Shown: in pieces, positions 1 to 7,508 of the stretch
Layout: each line of letters begins with the position of its first letter
Position numbering within the stretch: the stretch's first letter is position 1
Origin: Mariniphaga sp.
Lineage (GTDB): Bacteria; Bacteroidota; Bacteroidia; Bacteroidales; Prolixibacteraceae
Direction: 5' to 3'
Assembly (NCBI GenBank): GCA_013203525.1
Contig: JABMQB010000726.1
Location: forward strand, 1-26,700
Length of the DNA: 26,700 nucleotides
Made by a program: the position numbers and the translations under genes
Notes under the pieces: model-generated
Told to the model about the DNA's origin: nothing
The model's database searches: none
The model's input: the letters and a program-made list of their open reading frames with translations, nothing else

Positions 1-327
1 GAACAGGATCATACAAAACATATTGAAGCGGCTCAATTGGGAGCCTGGATTGCTTTTGATAATTTTCATGAAGGTAGGTTAGAAAGATTTGTTTCATTAT
101 TAAAAAGCATGAAAGAAAAAGGCTTGCTAAACAAAGTTTTACTTTCACACGATTCAGGATGGTTTGACCCTGCAAAACCAGAAGGTGGCGATTTTAAAGG
201 ATTTATGCTTATTGAAAATCTCTTGATTCCGGAACTAAAAGAAAATGGATTCACACAGGATAATATCGATCAGATATTAATCAATAATCCGACAGAAGTT
301 TTTACAGTTAAGGTCAGAAAAATTTAA
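1..327 (+). CDS. Phosphotriesterase-family metal hydrolase, 3' end only
   Basis: The reading frame is open from base 1, so the gene begins outside the window and only the last 108 residues are visible. They match the C-terminal end of the phosphotriesterase (PTE-like) amidohydrolase family. The segment LSHDSGWF carries the aspartate that ends barrel strand 8 and acts as a metal ligand and catalytic base in this family, and it is preceded by the usual 'GLLNKVLL' strand. The tail, with a helix and an 'INNPTEVF' motif, is also typical of PTE-like proteins. In the family the enzyme is a binuclear-metal TIM-barrel hydrolase acting on phosphotriesters, lactones or related esters; the substrate here cannot be read from the fragment. 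It faces away from the eCIS block and is convergent with the next gene, 14 bp apart. Family assignment is fairly sure, substrate unknown. Confidence 0.8.
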   Translation, partial: EQDHTKHIEAAQLGAWIAFDNFHEGRLERFVSLLKSMKEKGLLNKVLLSHDSGWFDPAKPEGGDFKGFMLIENLLIPELKENGFTQDNIDQILINNPTEVFTVKVRKI

Positions 328-341
328 TTATTCTGGATTTT

Positions 342-1823
342 TTATTTTTGATTTAGAATTCTTAAAACTGCCATTTGATCAAATCCTGGAACTTCCATTT
401 TATAAATTCCACCATCATGTGTTGTGAATCCCTTTTTTAAAGGTTTTCCATCGTAGGGAGAAATAAGTTCATAATTGTATCTTCCTTTTGGTAGGTCCAG
501 TTTTATAAAACCCGATGGTTTTCCTGAAAAATAAATTGCATACTGTTTCCCTTTTTCAGAAAGAGCTTGAGAAATTAGACCGGGTGAATGAAAAACCACA
601 TCCCTATCGGGGGCCATTTTAATAAAATCAAATGCTTTAATAAAATTATGCATCCTCTTCAACATAGCCCGCAGTTCTTTGCTTCCCTTTCCCGGAGCAT
701 CGCTTTTTGCTGTTCCGTCTTCATATCCAACGGCAAATGAATAATCGAGGTTATTAAATAATGCTCCACCAGCCAACATAAAACTCCAGGCCTGCCTTAA
801 ATAGGTGGTGTCGGAATTTTCAGAAAATCCCGATTCATCAAAACCAATGGGTCGGTTCCATGCATAATTTAACCATGCAGCATCGGGCCAGGCATAATGA
901 AAATTCAGAATTGAAATATTGGGATCAATTTCTTCTAACGAGTGCTTAAAATTACAGTAATTTTGTGCTATCAAATGTTTTTTCGACATTTTCTTTTCTG
1001 TATCGACTATGGTTTGAGCTATTATTTTCTGCCATGCCAATGATGCTTTTGAAGCTGTTTCAGAATAACCAGTCCACCGTGCTGTAGCAGGATCATGGGT
1101 CCACAAGATCCGGGTTGCTTTTTGAGGATCATCCGACCATGGCTCATTCTGAATCTCATAAAATACGTTATCAAAATCATTCAATTCAAAAACTATTTTC
1201 TGAACCATTTTTTTCTGATAATCAATTAACTCGCCATTATAAATAGTGTTAGATTTTTTACGATCAAGCACCGGTAAGCCATTTATGTTATTTTGATGAT
1301 TAAATGGATTTCGTTCCCATGATGCATCCTGATAGGTAGAACAAAATAAAGTTACTTCTACAACAATGTCATATTTATCAGCCTCAGAAATAAAATCGTT
1401 AAGCCTCATAAAATATTCCTCATCCCATTGCGAAAGGTCAAACTTATTTTCGCCTTTAAAAAGCCCGGGCTCACTTGTACGTTTCCATGGTGTTATAAAT
1501 CTGCCGGTTACTGGTGAAAGAGTGTTGTTTTCAATATTAAAACTTCCGGGAATTTCGACATAGGAACCAGTAAAAATCCGGGTATAATTCATTCCTTCAT
1601 CCGACATAGTTTTCAAATATTTTTTATAACCAAAATCAAGGTTTAAAACTGCCCCGTAATGTTCTGCCGAGGTAATTAATAGTGTTGGTTTTCCATCATA
1701 TACAAAATAATGTGGATTATAAGGATGAAGGGCAATTGGTTGTGTTATGCCGTTTAAAAAAAGCAGTATAAAAATAATGAGTACAAGAAGTTTACTTTTC
1801 ATGCCAGTTAGTTTAAAATCCAT
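342..1823 (-). CDS. Secreted glycoside-hydrolase-like TIM-barrel protein
   Basis: This 493-residue protein has an N-terminal hydrophobic segment (residues 11-28) that looks like a Sec signal peptide. A second ATG at residue 8 (position 1802) gives a more standard signal peptide beginning MKSKLLVLIIF and may be the true start. The body resembles clan GH-A (cellulase/GH5-like) proteins. NEPW at 226-229 supplies the expected acid/base Glu227 at the end of strand 4. Glu330 in 'GFDESGF' is a plausible strand-7 nucleophile. From about residue 405 a short beta-rich domain follows, similar to the C-terminal domain seen on several Bacteroidota GH-A-like proteins. The role is presumably polysaccharide or glycoside cleavage in the periplasm or outside the cell; the substrate is not identifiable. 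It diverges from the macro-domain gene across a 71-bp spacer. No tie to the eCIS block is evident. Confidence 0.72.
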   Translation of the reverse strand: MDFKLTGMKSKLLVLIIFILLFLNGITQPIALHPYNPHYFVYDGKPTLLITSAEHYGAVLNLDFGYKKYLKTMSDEGMNYTRIFTGSYVEIPGSFNIENNTLSPVTGRFITPWKRTSEPGLFKGENKFDLSQWDEEYFMRLNDFISEADKYDIVVEVTLFCSTYQDASWERNPFNHQNNINGLPVLDRKKSNTIYNGELIDYQKKMVQKIVFELNDFDNVFYEIQNEPWSDDPQKATRILWTHDPATARWTGYSETASKASLAWQKIIAQTIVDTEKKMSKKHLIAQNYCNFKHSLEEIDPNISILNFHYAWPDAAWLNYAWNRPIGFDESGFSENSDTTYLRQAWSFMLAGGALFNNLDYSFAVGYEDGTAKSDAPGKGSKELRAMLKRMHNFIKAFDFIKMAPDRDVVFHSPGLISQALSEKGKQYAIYFSGKPSGFIKLDLPKGRYNYELISPYDGKPLKKGFTTHDGGIYKMEVPGFDQMAVLRILNQK

Positions 1824-1894
1824 ATAAAATTAATTAATATTAACATGGTAGCTTTTAAAATTGTTAATTTTATTCTGTTAAAACAATTAAATAA

Positions 1895-2401
1895 ATGAAA
1901 CTGATTGAAATTATTAAAGGTGACATAACTAAGTTAAAAGTTGATGCCATTGTTAATGCCGCAAATACTTCATTATTGGGTGGTGGTGGAGTTGATGGAG
2001 CAATTCACCGGGCTGCGGGTTCAGAATTATTAGAAGAATGCCGAACTCTTAATGGCTGCCAAACAGGAGATGCAAAAATCACAAACGGTTATAACCTTCC
2101 AGCTCAGTATGTGATTCATACTGTCGGTCCAATTTGGCATGGAGGCAAATCAAGTGAATCCGAAAAGCTTGCATCATCTTATCGTCGAAGCCTGGAAATT
2201 GCTGCCGGGCATGAACTTAACTCAATTGCATTTCCAAATATCAGTACCGGTGTTTATGGATATCCAAAAAATGAAGCTGCTAAAATAGCTGTCAATGAAG
2301 TTCAAAACTTCCTAACCATTGAAAGTACAATTAATAGAATTATTTTTTGCATTTTCGATGATGAAAACTATTCTATATATCAGGAATTTCTTGAACATTA
2401 A
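1895..2401 (+). CDS. Macro-domain protein, ADP-ribosyl/O-acetyl-ADP-ribose hydrolase
   Basis: A single-domain 168-residue macro protein of the MacroD/YmdB type. Visible hallmarks are 'VDAIVNAAN' (residues 16-24, the catalytic/ligand Asn24), the glycine loop GGGGVDGAIH (29-38) that grips the distal ribose, 'HTVGPIW' (75-81), and 'STGVYGYP' (117-124), which binds the diphosphate. Family members hydrolyse O-acetyl-ADP-ribose and remove mono-ADP-ribose from Asp/Glu on proteins; the cytoplasm is the expected site because there is no signal peptide. The length is close to a bare macro domain. It is followed 10 bp later by a small lipoprotein gene on the same strand, so they may be co-transcribed. 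Domain assignment is firm; the physiological substrate is inferred from the family only. Confidence 0.92.
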   Translation: MKLIEIIKGDITKLKVDAIVNAANTSLLGGGGVDGAIHRAAGSELLEECRTLNGCQTGDAKITNGYNLPAQYVIHTVGPIWHGGKSSESEKLASSYRRSLEIAAGHELNSIAFPNISTGVYGYPKNEAAKIAVNEVQNFLTIESTINRIIFCIFDDENYSIYQEFLEH

Positions 2402-2411
2402 AAAAATAGAA

Positions 2412-2870
2412 ATGAAATTAACAAATTCAAAGTTAGTTATTGTAGTAATTATTGTCATTGTTTTATCATTTTGCACTGATAAATCAGCCGATACAATTAA
2501 AGATATTTACAATACCGACAAGGAATTCTCAAACCTGTCGGTTGAAATTGGCTTTGCAAAAGCCTTTATTGAATTCGCCCACCCTGACGCAGTAATGCTA
2601 AGAGAAAACAGTATGCCAATTGTTGGCAAAGAAGCTGTTTCCGGACTTTTTACGAATGCACAAACCGAAGGAATTCATTTTACATGGGAACCTGTTGGGG
2701 GAGATATTGCTGCATCAGGCGAATTAGGTTATACTTATGGGATTTTTACAATAAAAGTTGATACTACAACCCAGAAAGGCACCTATGTTTCAGTTTGGAA
2801 AAAAGATTCAGCTGGCAACTGGAAATATGTTTTAGATTCGGGGAATGAAGGGATTGGTGAAGTTGAATAA
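2412..2870 (+). CDS. Small lipoprotein with SnoaL/DUF4440-like domain
   Basis: I chose the ATG at 2412, 10 bp after the macro-domain stop. The frame stays open further upstream, but only inside the macro gene. The 152-residue product begins with a lysine and a long hydrophobic run ending in 'LSFC' (Cys21), a lipobox, so it is probably a lipid-anchored envelope protein. The mature part fits the cone-shaped NTF2/SnoaL (DUF4440-like) fold: an opening helix ('FAKAFIEFAHPDAVMLREN'), 'PIVGKEAVSGLF', then strands containing 'GELGYTYGIF', 'GTYVSVWKKDSAGNWKYVLD'. That closing 'W+kd..G.WkyvlD' pattern is characteristic of the family. Such proteins are often of unknown activity; no catalytic claim is made. 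It ends a few bases before the convergent eCIS operon end. Confidence 0.75.
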   Translation: MKLTNSKLVIVVIIVIVLSFCTDKSADTIKDIYNTDKEFSNLSVEIGFAKAFIEFAHPDAVMLRENSMPIVGKEAVSGLFTNAQTEGIHFTWEPVGGDIAASGELGYTYGIFTIKVDTTTQKGTYVSVWKKDSAGNWKYVLDSGNEGIGEVE

Positions 2871-2888
2871 CAGTAATTACTGCTTATT
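2866..2888. terminator. Imperfect inverted repeat between convergent genes, possible bidirectional terminator
   Basis: Directly overlapping the lipoprotein stop codon is the perfect 12-bp palindrome CAGTAATTACTG (2871-2882). It is extended by AATAA on the left and TTATT on the right, with a single unpaired C at 2883. It lies between the + strand lipoprotein gene and the last gene of the minus-strand eCIS block, which is where a shared terminator would be expected. The stem is AT-rich, has essentially no loop and lacks a strong U tract, so it would be a weak intrinsic terminator. It could equally be a protein-binding palindrome or chance. Confidence 0.3.
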
Positions 2889-2918
2889 GATAAAATATAT
2901 ACTAAATAAAATTTGAAA

Positions 2919-4295
2919 TTATAAATCAGAATTCTTTAAATTCGATATTAGTTTCCCTTCTTTTTCATATTCCTTTTTTATGCCCTCCAACAAATCTTTA
3001 GTATAAATTTCAATGGAATTATCTTCAACAATTTCGTCTTCTTTAGTTTTTACTTCATTTGCTTTTCTCTCAATTGTTTTTAAACACGCAAAATGAATTA
3101 CATTAACAATATTTGCTCCTGTGATTTCAAATTTTCTGGCTAAACCCTCAATTACTCCATGCTTAACACTTTTTTCCGATGGACGGTATTTTTTCCAAAG
3201 CAGTTCCCTTTCCTTTTCATTGGGATTTTTAAATTCAACAATGGAATTGAACCTTCGTGTAAAAGCATAATCAATATTACTTTTAAAATTAGATGCTAGT
3301 ATTACCAAACCAGGATGTGATTCTATTCTTTGAAGCAAATATGAAACTTCCTGATTTGCATATTTATCATGCGCATCCCTTACATTAGTTCTTTTTCCGA
3401 AAATAGCATCAGCCTCATCAAAAAAAAGTATCCAGTCTTTATTTTGCGCTTTATCAAAAAGTTTCGATAAGTTCTTTTCAGTTTCGCCAATATATTTCGA
3501 AACTACCAATGAAAGATCAATACGGTAAACATCTCTACCTGTTCGTTTTCCAAGTAAAGTTGCAGTAAATGTTTTTCCGGTTCCGGGCGGCCCGTAAAAA
3601 AGAATTTTATAACCAGGCTTAATTTTATCTTTCATTTGCCACTCATTAAGCAATGTATCATTATACTTAAGCCAGGTTTCCAATTCTCCGACCTCTTCCA
3701 TTGTTTTACTACATAATACCAGGTCCTTCCATTCCAATCCCGTATTTAGCAATTGTGCAGGGAATTCACTGTTCATTTTCGGGGCCGATATTTTACCGGT
3801 TGTAAATAAATCGACATATTCTTCATCTAAAACCAAGCGCCCACTCATTTTAGGTTCACCAGTTGGTACACTATCCAAATACAATACACCTTTTTTTGCA
3901 AATAAATGATCTTCTGAAAAAAGCTTTGCAATCTTAAGCCTTTTCTCCACATCGTTTCCAGCAAGAATATACAACGCTGTTTCGCCGGTAGGAATCATTC
4001 CTCGGTGGTTTTTAGCTTTCACACCCCCGAACTCAGGGAAATCACCACCATTAGGCAAATAATCGTGAATAATACTGGTAAAAAATATGGATGAGATATT
4101 TGGAACAAATGCAATTAATAATATGATTATTTCAGGCTCGGTTAATTTGTGTTGTTTTATAAATCCTGTCAAGGGAAAATCATCTGAATCTTCCTTATCA
4201 TAATAAGGATATTCCGTTTTTTTTCCATTGAATTCCAATTCCATCCTGTACAAAATAACTTTTTTTAAAAAAATCAACAATTTTAAATTAATCAT
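2919..4295 (-). CDS. eCIS-associated AAA+ ATPase (Afp15-like)
   Basis: The 458-residue protein has one AAA+ module in its C-terminal half: Walker A GPPGTGKT (235-242), Walker B ILFFDEAD (289-296), a sensor-1 Asn336 in 'VILASN', and the paired arginines of 'FTRRF' (347-348) as arginine-finger candidates. The helical lid follows ('FEITGANIVNVIHFA'). The N-terminal ~200 residues form a family-specific region without a known motif that I can name. AAA+ ATPases of this kind are a marker of eCIS loci (Afp15/PVC15); the family role is thought to be assembly or cargo loading in the cytoplasm. It is the last gene of the minus-strand block, 81 bp after the DUF4157 gene. The first 17 residues are unusually hydrophobic. 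A second ATG at 4244 (441 residues) is a credible alternative start, although the first ATG has a GAAAGGA-like ribosome site. Confidence 0.9.
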   Translation of the reverse strand: MINLKLLIFLKKVILYRMELEFNGKKTEYPYYDKEDSDDFPLTGFIKQHKLTEPEIIILLIAFVPNISSIFFTSIIHDYLPNGGDFPEFGGVKAKNHRGMIPTGETALYILAGNDVEKRLKIAKLFSEDHLFAKKGVLYLDSVPTGEPKMSGRLVLDEEYVDLFTTGKISAPKMNSEFPAQLLNTGLEWKDLVLCSKTMEEVGELETWLKYNDTLLNEWQMKDKIKPGYKILFYGPPGTGKTFTATLLGKRTGRDVYRIDLSLVVSKYIGETEKNLSKLFDKAQNKDWILFFDEADAIFGKRTNVRDAHDKYANQEVSYLLQRIESHPGLVILASNFKSNIDYAFTRRFNSIVEFKNPNEKERELLWKKYRPSEKSVKHGVIEGLARKFEITGANIVNVIHFACLKTIERKANEVKTKEDEIVEDNSIEIYTKDLLEGIKKEYEKEGKLISNLKNSDL

Positions 4296-4376
4296 ATTCC
4301 TTTCAAATAATAAAGTTTCTATTCATAAATTACCCAGCATTATTAGGTGAGCTTAAAATTTCATTTTGCAGGCATA

Positions 4377-6833
4377 CTATTTTATTGCATCAAAACGTTT
4401 TTGTTCAGCTCCATCAAGGAAATCATCAATGATGTCTTTATCATTGCTGTTGAATCTTTTTACAATCCATTCAAACTCAGCCCTGTTTTTATCATTTGCT
4501 GCTTCCAGCACAGCAATAAAAGCTTCTTCCCTCCACTCGCCACTTGAATTATTATCATATATATAATACAATAAACTGTATTTATCAGATAAGCCTATTC
4601 TTTTAAAATACCCTGATTTCAATAATTTTAATAACTGGTACCATTCCGATCCATGAAATTCATCTGCCAATTTAAAAAATCCTCCAACACCTTTAATGAC
4701 CGTAATAACCTCACCTTTTTGAGTTGCTCCTTTTAAAATAGTTAAAATAGCGGCTTCATCGTCATCACCTGTCGGGCCATCCATCATTTTTTTGATCATA
4801 CCAATCATTTGTGTAGAAGTAAGTTTTTTAACACTACCAGTTTTTGCCAAATCACTGGTATATTTTCGGCTCATGTCATCGGTTGAAAAATGATGCTTTT
4901 TACCTCCAGGCACATAATCTGCAATCTGTTTTAACATGGTTTGGGTATTGGTTCTTAATTGAGAAATATACACATTAAAGGCTTTTTTCGCATCTTCATC
5001 TTCAATTTCCCCGATTACCGATATTAACATTGAACCTACTGATCCCGAGTCGCTTAGCATAAATTTTATTGCTTTAATCATATCCTGATCAGCCACAAGT
5101 TCATTGATGTCTTTGAATTTCCATTTAAAATCAATATTACTTTTCGTGGTGGAATCGGGTTGCGGAATATAATCAAGTACTTTGTAAGGTTTAAGTTTTT
5201 GTACATCGGAGTAATTTGTTGCTTTTTTTGCTTCTTCTAAATCTTTTAAGCCAGATTTTAAAGCTGCAACAACCATTAATTTTTGCGGTTGTGCATCCCT
5301 TTCATTAAGTGTAACTATTTCACCAAATGCTTTCCATTTATGTCCTCCTTTGACCTGGTTCCCGGACTCATCTACTTTTGAAACTACATCTAAGCCTTTA
5401 GCGTTATACCAGTCGTGCACAGCCACTGATAATAATCCTCCAAGCGAATAACTTCCAATACCAGGAGGAAGCTGATTGTTAATTGTTTGGAGAACCCTTT
5501 CTTTTAAACCTGCAACAGTTAATAACGTACCTTTAATAATCGTATTTTCATTAATATGTGTTGCAAGAAACTCAGTAAGATGATTGATAAAATTTTCAAT
5601 AAACAACGGATAAATATTAATCCAGTGCTCTTTTGCTGCCTGACGCGGTGAGGTAATGTGCCCCCCCGTAAATGCATCGGTAAGAAAATGCCCACCAAAG
5701 GATTCAAGCAAAAAGGCTTCATTCATGGATGTATTTGTCTGTCCTGCTTCAAATGCTTTGGAAACAGCCCTGTCGTGATATTTTAAATATTCCTGAACAT
5801 TATTATTATGCGATGTGGAAGTAGAAAAATGGGCATAATTCTTTGAATTAAGTTCGTAGTAAAGCGCATCTACTTCTTTCTTTTCCTGGGTGGTTAGTCC
5901 TTTTGGTTCTTTAATACTTCCACCTTTTGATCTTGCATAATCAAGTTTTCGTTGCCCTGATTCTGTAGAAGCATGACTTTTCATTTCATCAAGAGTTCCA
6001 AAAAAATCGCCAGCCAGGGCAACCATTTCACCATAAGATATGGTATAGGCTTTCACATTATCTTTGCCTGGAAATAATGTAATTATATTTCCACCACTGG
6101 CAATATCCCCAACAGACTGATGTTTATCGTATCCAAACCTGTTTATTATATTGCTACCCGAACCCGATCTTTGTTGTATTACATGAGTAAGCTCATGTGC
6201 TATTAAATGTTGGCCTTTACCTGTTCCCGGTTTATATTTGTTTTTATTAAAATATATATCGCTACCACGTGTAAATGCCTGCGCACCCAATTCATTATTT
6301 AACCGGGTTGCTTTTGAATCTCTATGGGTTCGAACATCGCTAAAATTAGCACCAAAACCATCTTCCATTTGAGATTTTAAACCTATATCTAAAGGTGAAC
6401 CTCCTCCCGTTGAGTCCTGTAATTTTGATTCAGTTTCAGAGGAGATTGTAGATTGAGAATTTGATTTGGTTTGAATTTCTTCCTCTTCCTGCATTTGAAC
6501 GGGCTCTTCCTCTTCTACATCTTGCCTTTGGATTAGTGACTTAATAGGTTGTTTAACCGGTTTTTCCTGTACAAATTCCTCCTGTAAACCCAACATTTGG
6601 ACATCCTCTTCCGGTTGATTTTGTATTTGTGAAGTGATTCTGGGCGTAAAAAAATTATTGGTCCGGCTTTGGCCACCAAAAACAACCTGGTCGGCAACGC
6701 GGTCGGCTTCAACCTCATATTTATCGTTTGGTTTACCGATGTTAAGTTTTGGTTGAGTTCCAAAAAATGGGAATCTTTTTTGTTTAGAGTTAAACGAATT
6801 ACCGTTTTTACTATGTGTTTTTGCTTCTAACAT
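4377..6833 (-). CDS. DUF4157 (eCIS core domain) protein, probable effector with PLC/S1-P1-like C-terminal domain
   Basis: This 818-residue protein starts with the 'QPKLNIGKPNDKYEVEADR' block (27-45) seen at the head of eCIS-linked DUF4157 proteins. An acidic low-complexity linker follows (about 80-135, with EEEE runs). The DUF4157 domain spans about 146-222: 'FSDVRTHRDS', 'AFTRGSDIYF', then the metallopeptidase-like HELTH (His213, Glu214, His217). DUF4157 is strongly associated with eCIS and is regarded as a targeting or loading module for cargo. The remaining ~590 residues are the presumed payload. Conserved-looking metal-ligand residues are His238, 'NYAHF' His335, His353-Asp354, the pattern H382xxxD386xxxxxH392 and His473-Asp474; the spacing of the central triplet equals that of zinc-dependent phospholipase C and S1/P1 nuclease. 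The far C-terminus (about 570-818) is helical and unrecognised. The function as cargo or toxin is inferred. It could instead be a structural or processing factor. Confidence 0.78.
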   Translation of the reverse strand: MLEAKTHSKNGNSFNSKQKRFPFFGTQPKLNIGKPNDKYEVEADRVADQVVFGGQSRTNNFFTPRITSQIQNQPEEDVQMLGLQEEFVQEKPVKQPIKSLIQRQDVEEEEPVQMQEEEEIQTKSNSQSTISSETESKLQDSTGGGSPLDIGLKSQMEDGFGANFSDVRTHRDSKATRLNNELGAQAFTRGSDIYFNKNKYKPGTGKGQHLIAHELTHVIQQRSGSGSNIINRFGYDKHQSVGDIASGGNIITLFPGKDNVKAYTISYGEMVALAGDFFGTLDEMKSHASTESGQRKLDYARSKGGSIKEPKGLTTQEKKEVDALYYELNSKNYAHFSTSTSHNNNVQEYLKYHDRAVSKAFEAGQTNTSMNEAFLLESFGGHFLTDAFTGGHITSPRQAAKEHWINIYPLFIENFINHLTEFLATHINENTIIKGTLLTVAGLKERVLQTINNQLPPGIGSYSLGGLLSVAVHDWYNAKGLDVVSKVDESGNQVKGGHKWKAFGEIVTLNERDAQPQKLMVVAALKSGLKDLEEAKKATNYSDVQKLKPYKVLDYIPQPDSTTKSNIDFKWKFKDINELVADQDMIKAIKFMLSDSGSVGSMLISVIGEIEDEDAKKAFNVYISQLRTNTQTMLKQIADYVPGGKKHHFSTDDMSRKYTSDLAKTGSVKKLTSTQMIGMIKKMMDGPTGDDDEAAILTILKGATQKGEVITVIKGVGGFFKLADEFHGSEWYQLLKLLKSGYFKRIGLSDKYSLLYYIYDNNSSGEWREEAFIAVLEAANDKNRAEFEWIVKRFNSNDKDIIDDFLDGAEQKRFDAIK

Positions 6834-6891
6834 TTCTAATTAACTTAAATTAAGTTTTCATTCTAATTTCATAATTGACAAACTTCTGTTT

Positions 6892-6918
6892 CAATATAAA
6901 ATAATGAAACATTTCAAA
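6892..6918 (-). promoter_or_regulatory. Possible Bacteroidota-type promoter ahead of the DUF4157 gene
   Basis: The 96-bp spacer at 6834-6929 is the longest within the eCIS block. On the minus strand it contains TTTG (6915-6918) and, 16 bp downstream, TATATTG (6892-6898). This approximates the Bacteroidota -33 TTTG / -7 TAnnTTTG pattern, but the spacing is short and the -7 box inexact. If real, it would allow the cargo and ATPase genes to be expressed independently of the structural genes. The match is weak in an AT-rich spacer and may be chance. Confidence 0.22.
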
Positions 6919-6929
6919 GCTGCCATTTC

Positions 6930-7508
6930 CTAAATCCCATTATTCTCTTTTTTCCATTTAATTAGTTCAAGAAATTCATTTTTATGAATCACCCTGCTTT
7001 TATTTAGTTCTGAAGAAAAATCAATATTTACAATTTTTGCCAGATGCTTTTCTCCAAAGTTTATTATGTTGCTTTTTGTATTAAATAATTTACAATCAAC
7101 AATTATTGCACCCTCCAAACTAATATCATCGAAATGTACTTCTCTTAAATCATAATTATTAAGAAAACTCCAGTCCAGATTACATTTAGAAAATGTCAAA
7201 AATGGTAGTTTGCAATTATTCATTTCGGTTTTAACTAATTGTGAGTTCTTGAAATCAGCCTTGGTAAAAGCACAATCGTGAAATTCACATTTGTTCAGAA
7301 CAGATTCAGAAAATGAACAATTTATAAATTTACAACCAAAAAATACACTTCCGGTAAGGTCGCAATCCTTAAAAATAATTTCATTAAATTCTGAATTTTC
7401 AAAAATAACCGATTGTAATAACCTCGATTCAATCTTTTCATTAATAAACTTTATATTATTCAAATCTATCTGGTTTCCAGTTTTTTTATGTTTTTTTACT
7501 ATTGCCAT
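6930..7508 (-). CDS. Pentapeptide-repeat protein in the eCIS operon
   Basis: I start this at the ATG at 7508, which overlaps the upstream stop codon as TAATG, rather than the GTG two codons earlier. The product has 192 residues. Nearly all of the region from about residue 35 to 150 follows the pentapeptide rule A(D/N)LXX with a central L/F every five residues, for example 'CDLTGSVFFGCKFINCSF', 'KCEFHDCAFTKADFKNSQL' and 'NCNLDWSFLNNYDLREVHF'-like stretches. It should therefore fold as a right-handed quadrilateral beta-helix. No signal peptide or membrane segment is present, and cysteine is frequent at repeat corners. Pentapeptide proteins range from DNA mimics (Qnr/MfpA) to type III effectors and passive scaffolds, so the fold does not give a function. 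Its coupling to the tape-measure gene and its position just before the DUF4157 gene suggest a role in the particle, such as a cargo, immunity or accessory factor; this is inference. Confidence 0.85.
   Translation of the reverse strand: MAIVKKHKKTGNQIDLNNIKFINEKIESRLLQSVIFENSEFNEIIFKDCDLTGSVFFGCKFINCSFSESVLNKCEFHDCAFTKADFKNSQLVKTEMNNCKLPFLTFSKCNLDWSFLNNYDLREVHFDDISLEGAIIVDCKLFNTKSNIINFGEKHLAKIVNIDFSSELNKSRVIHKNEFLELIKWKKENNGI

Noticed and set aside
2319..2411. Longer N-terminus of the lipoprotein
   Set aside because: It overlaps the macro-domain gene out of frame and would bury the signal peptide and lipobox.
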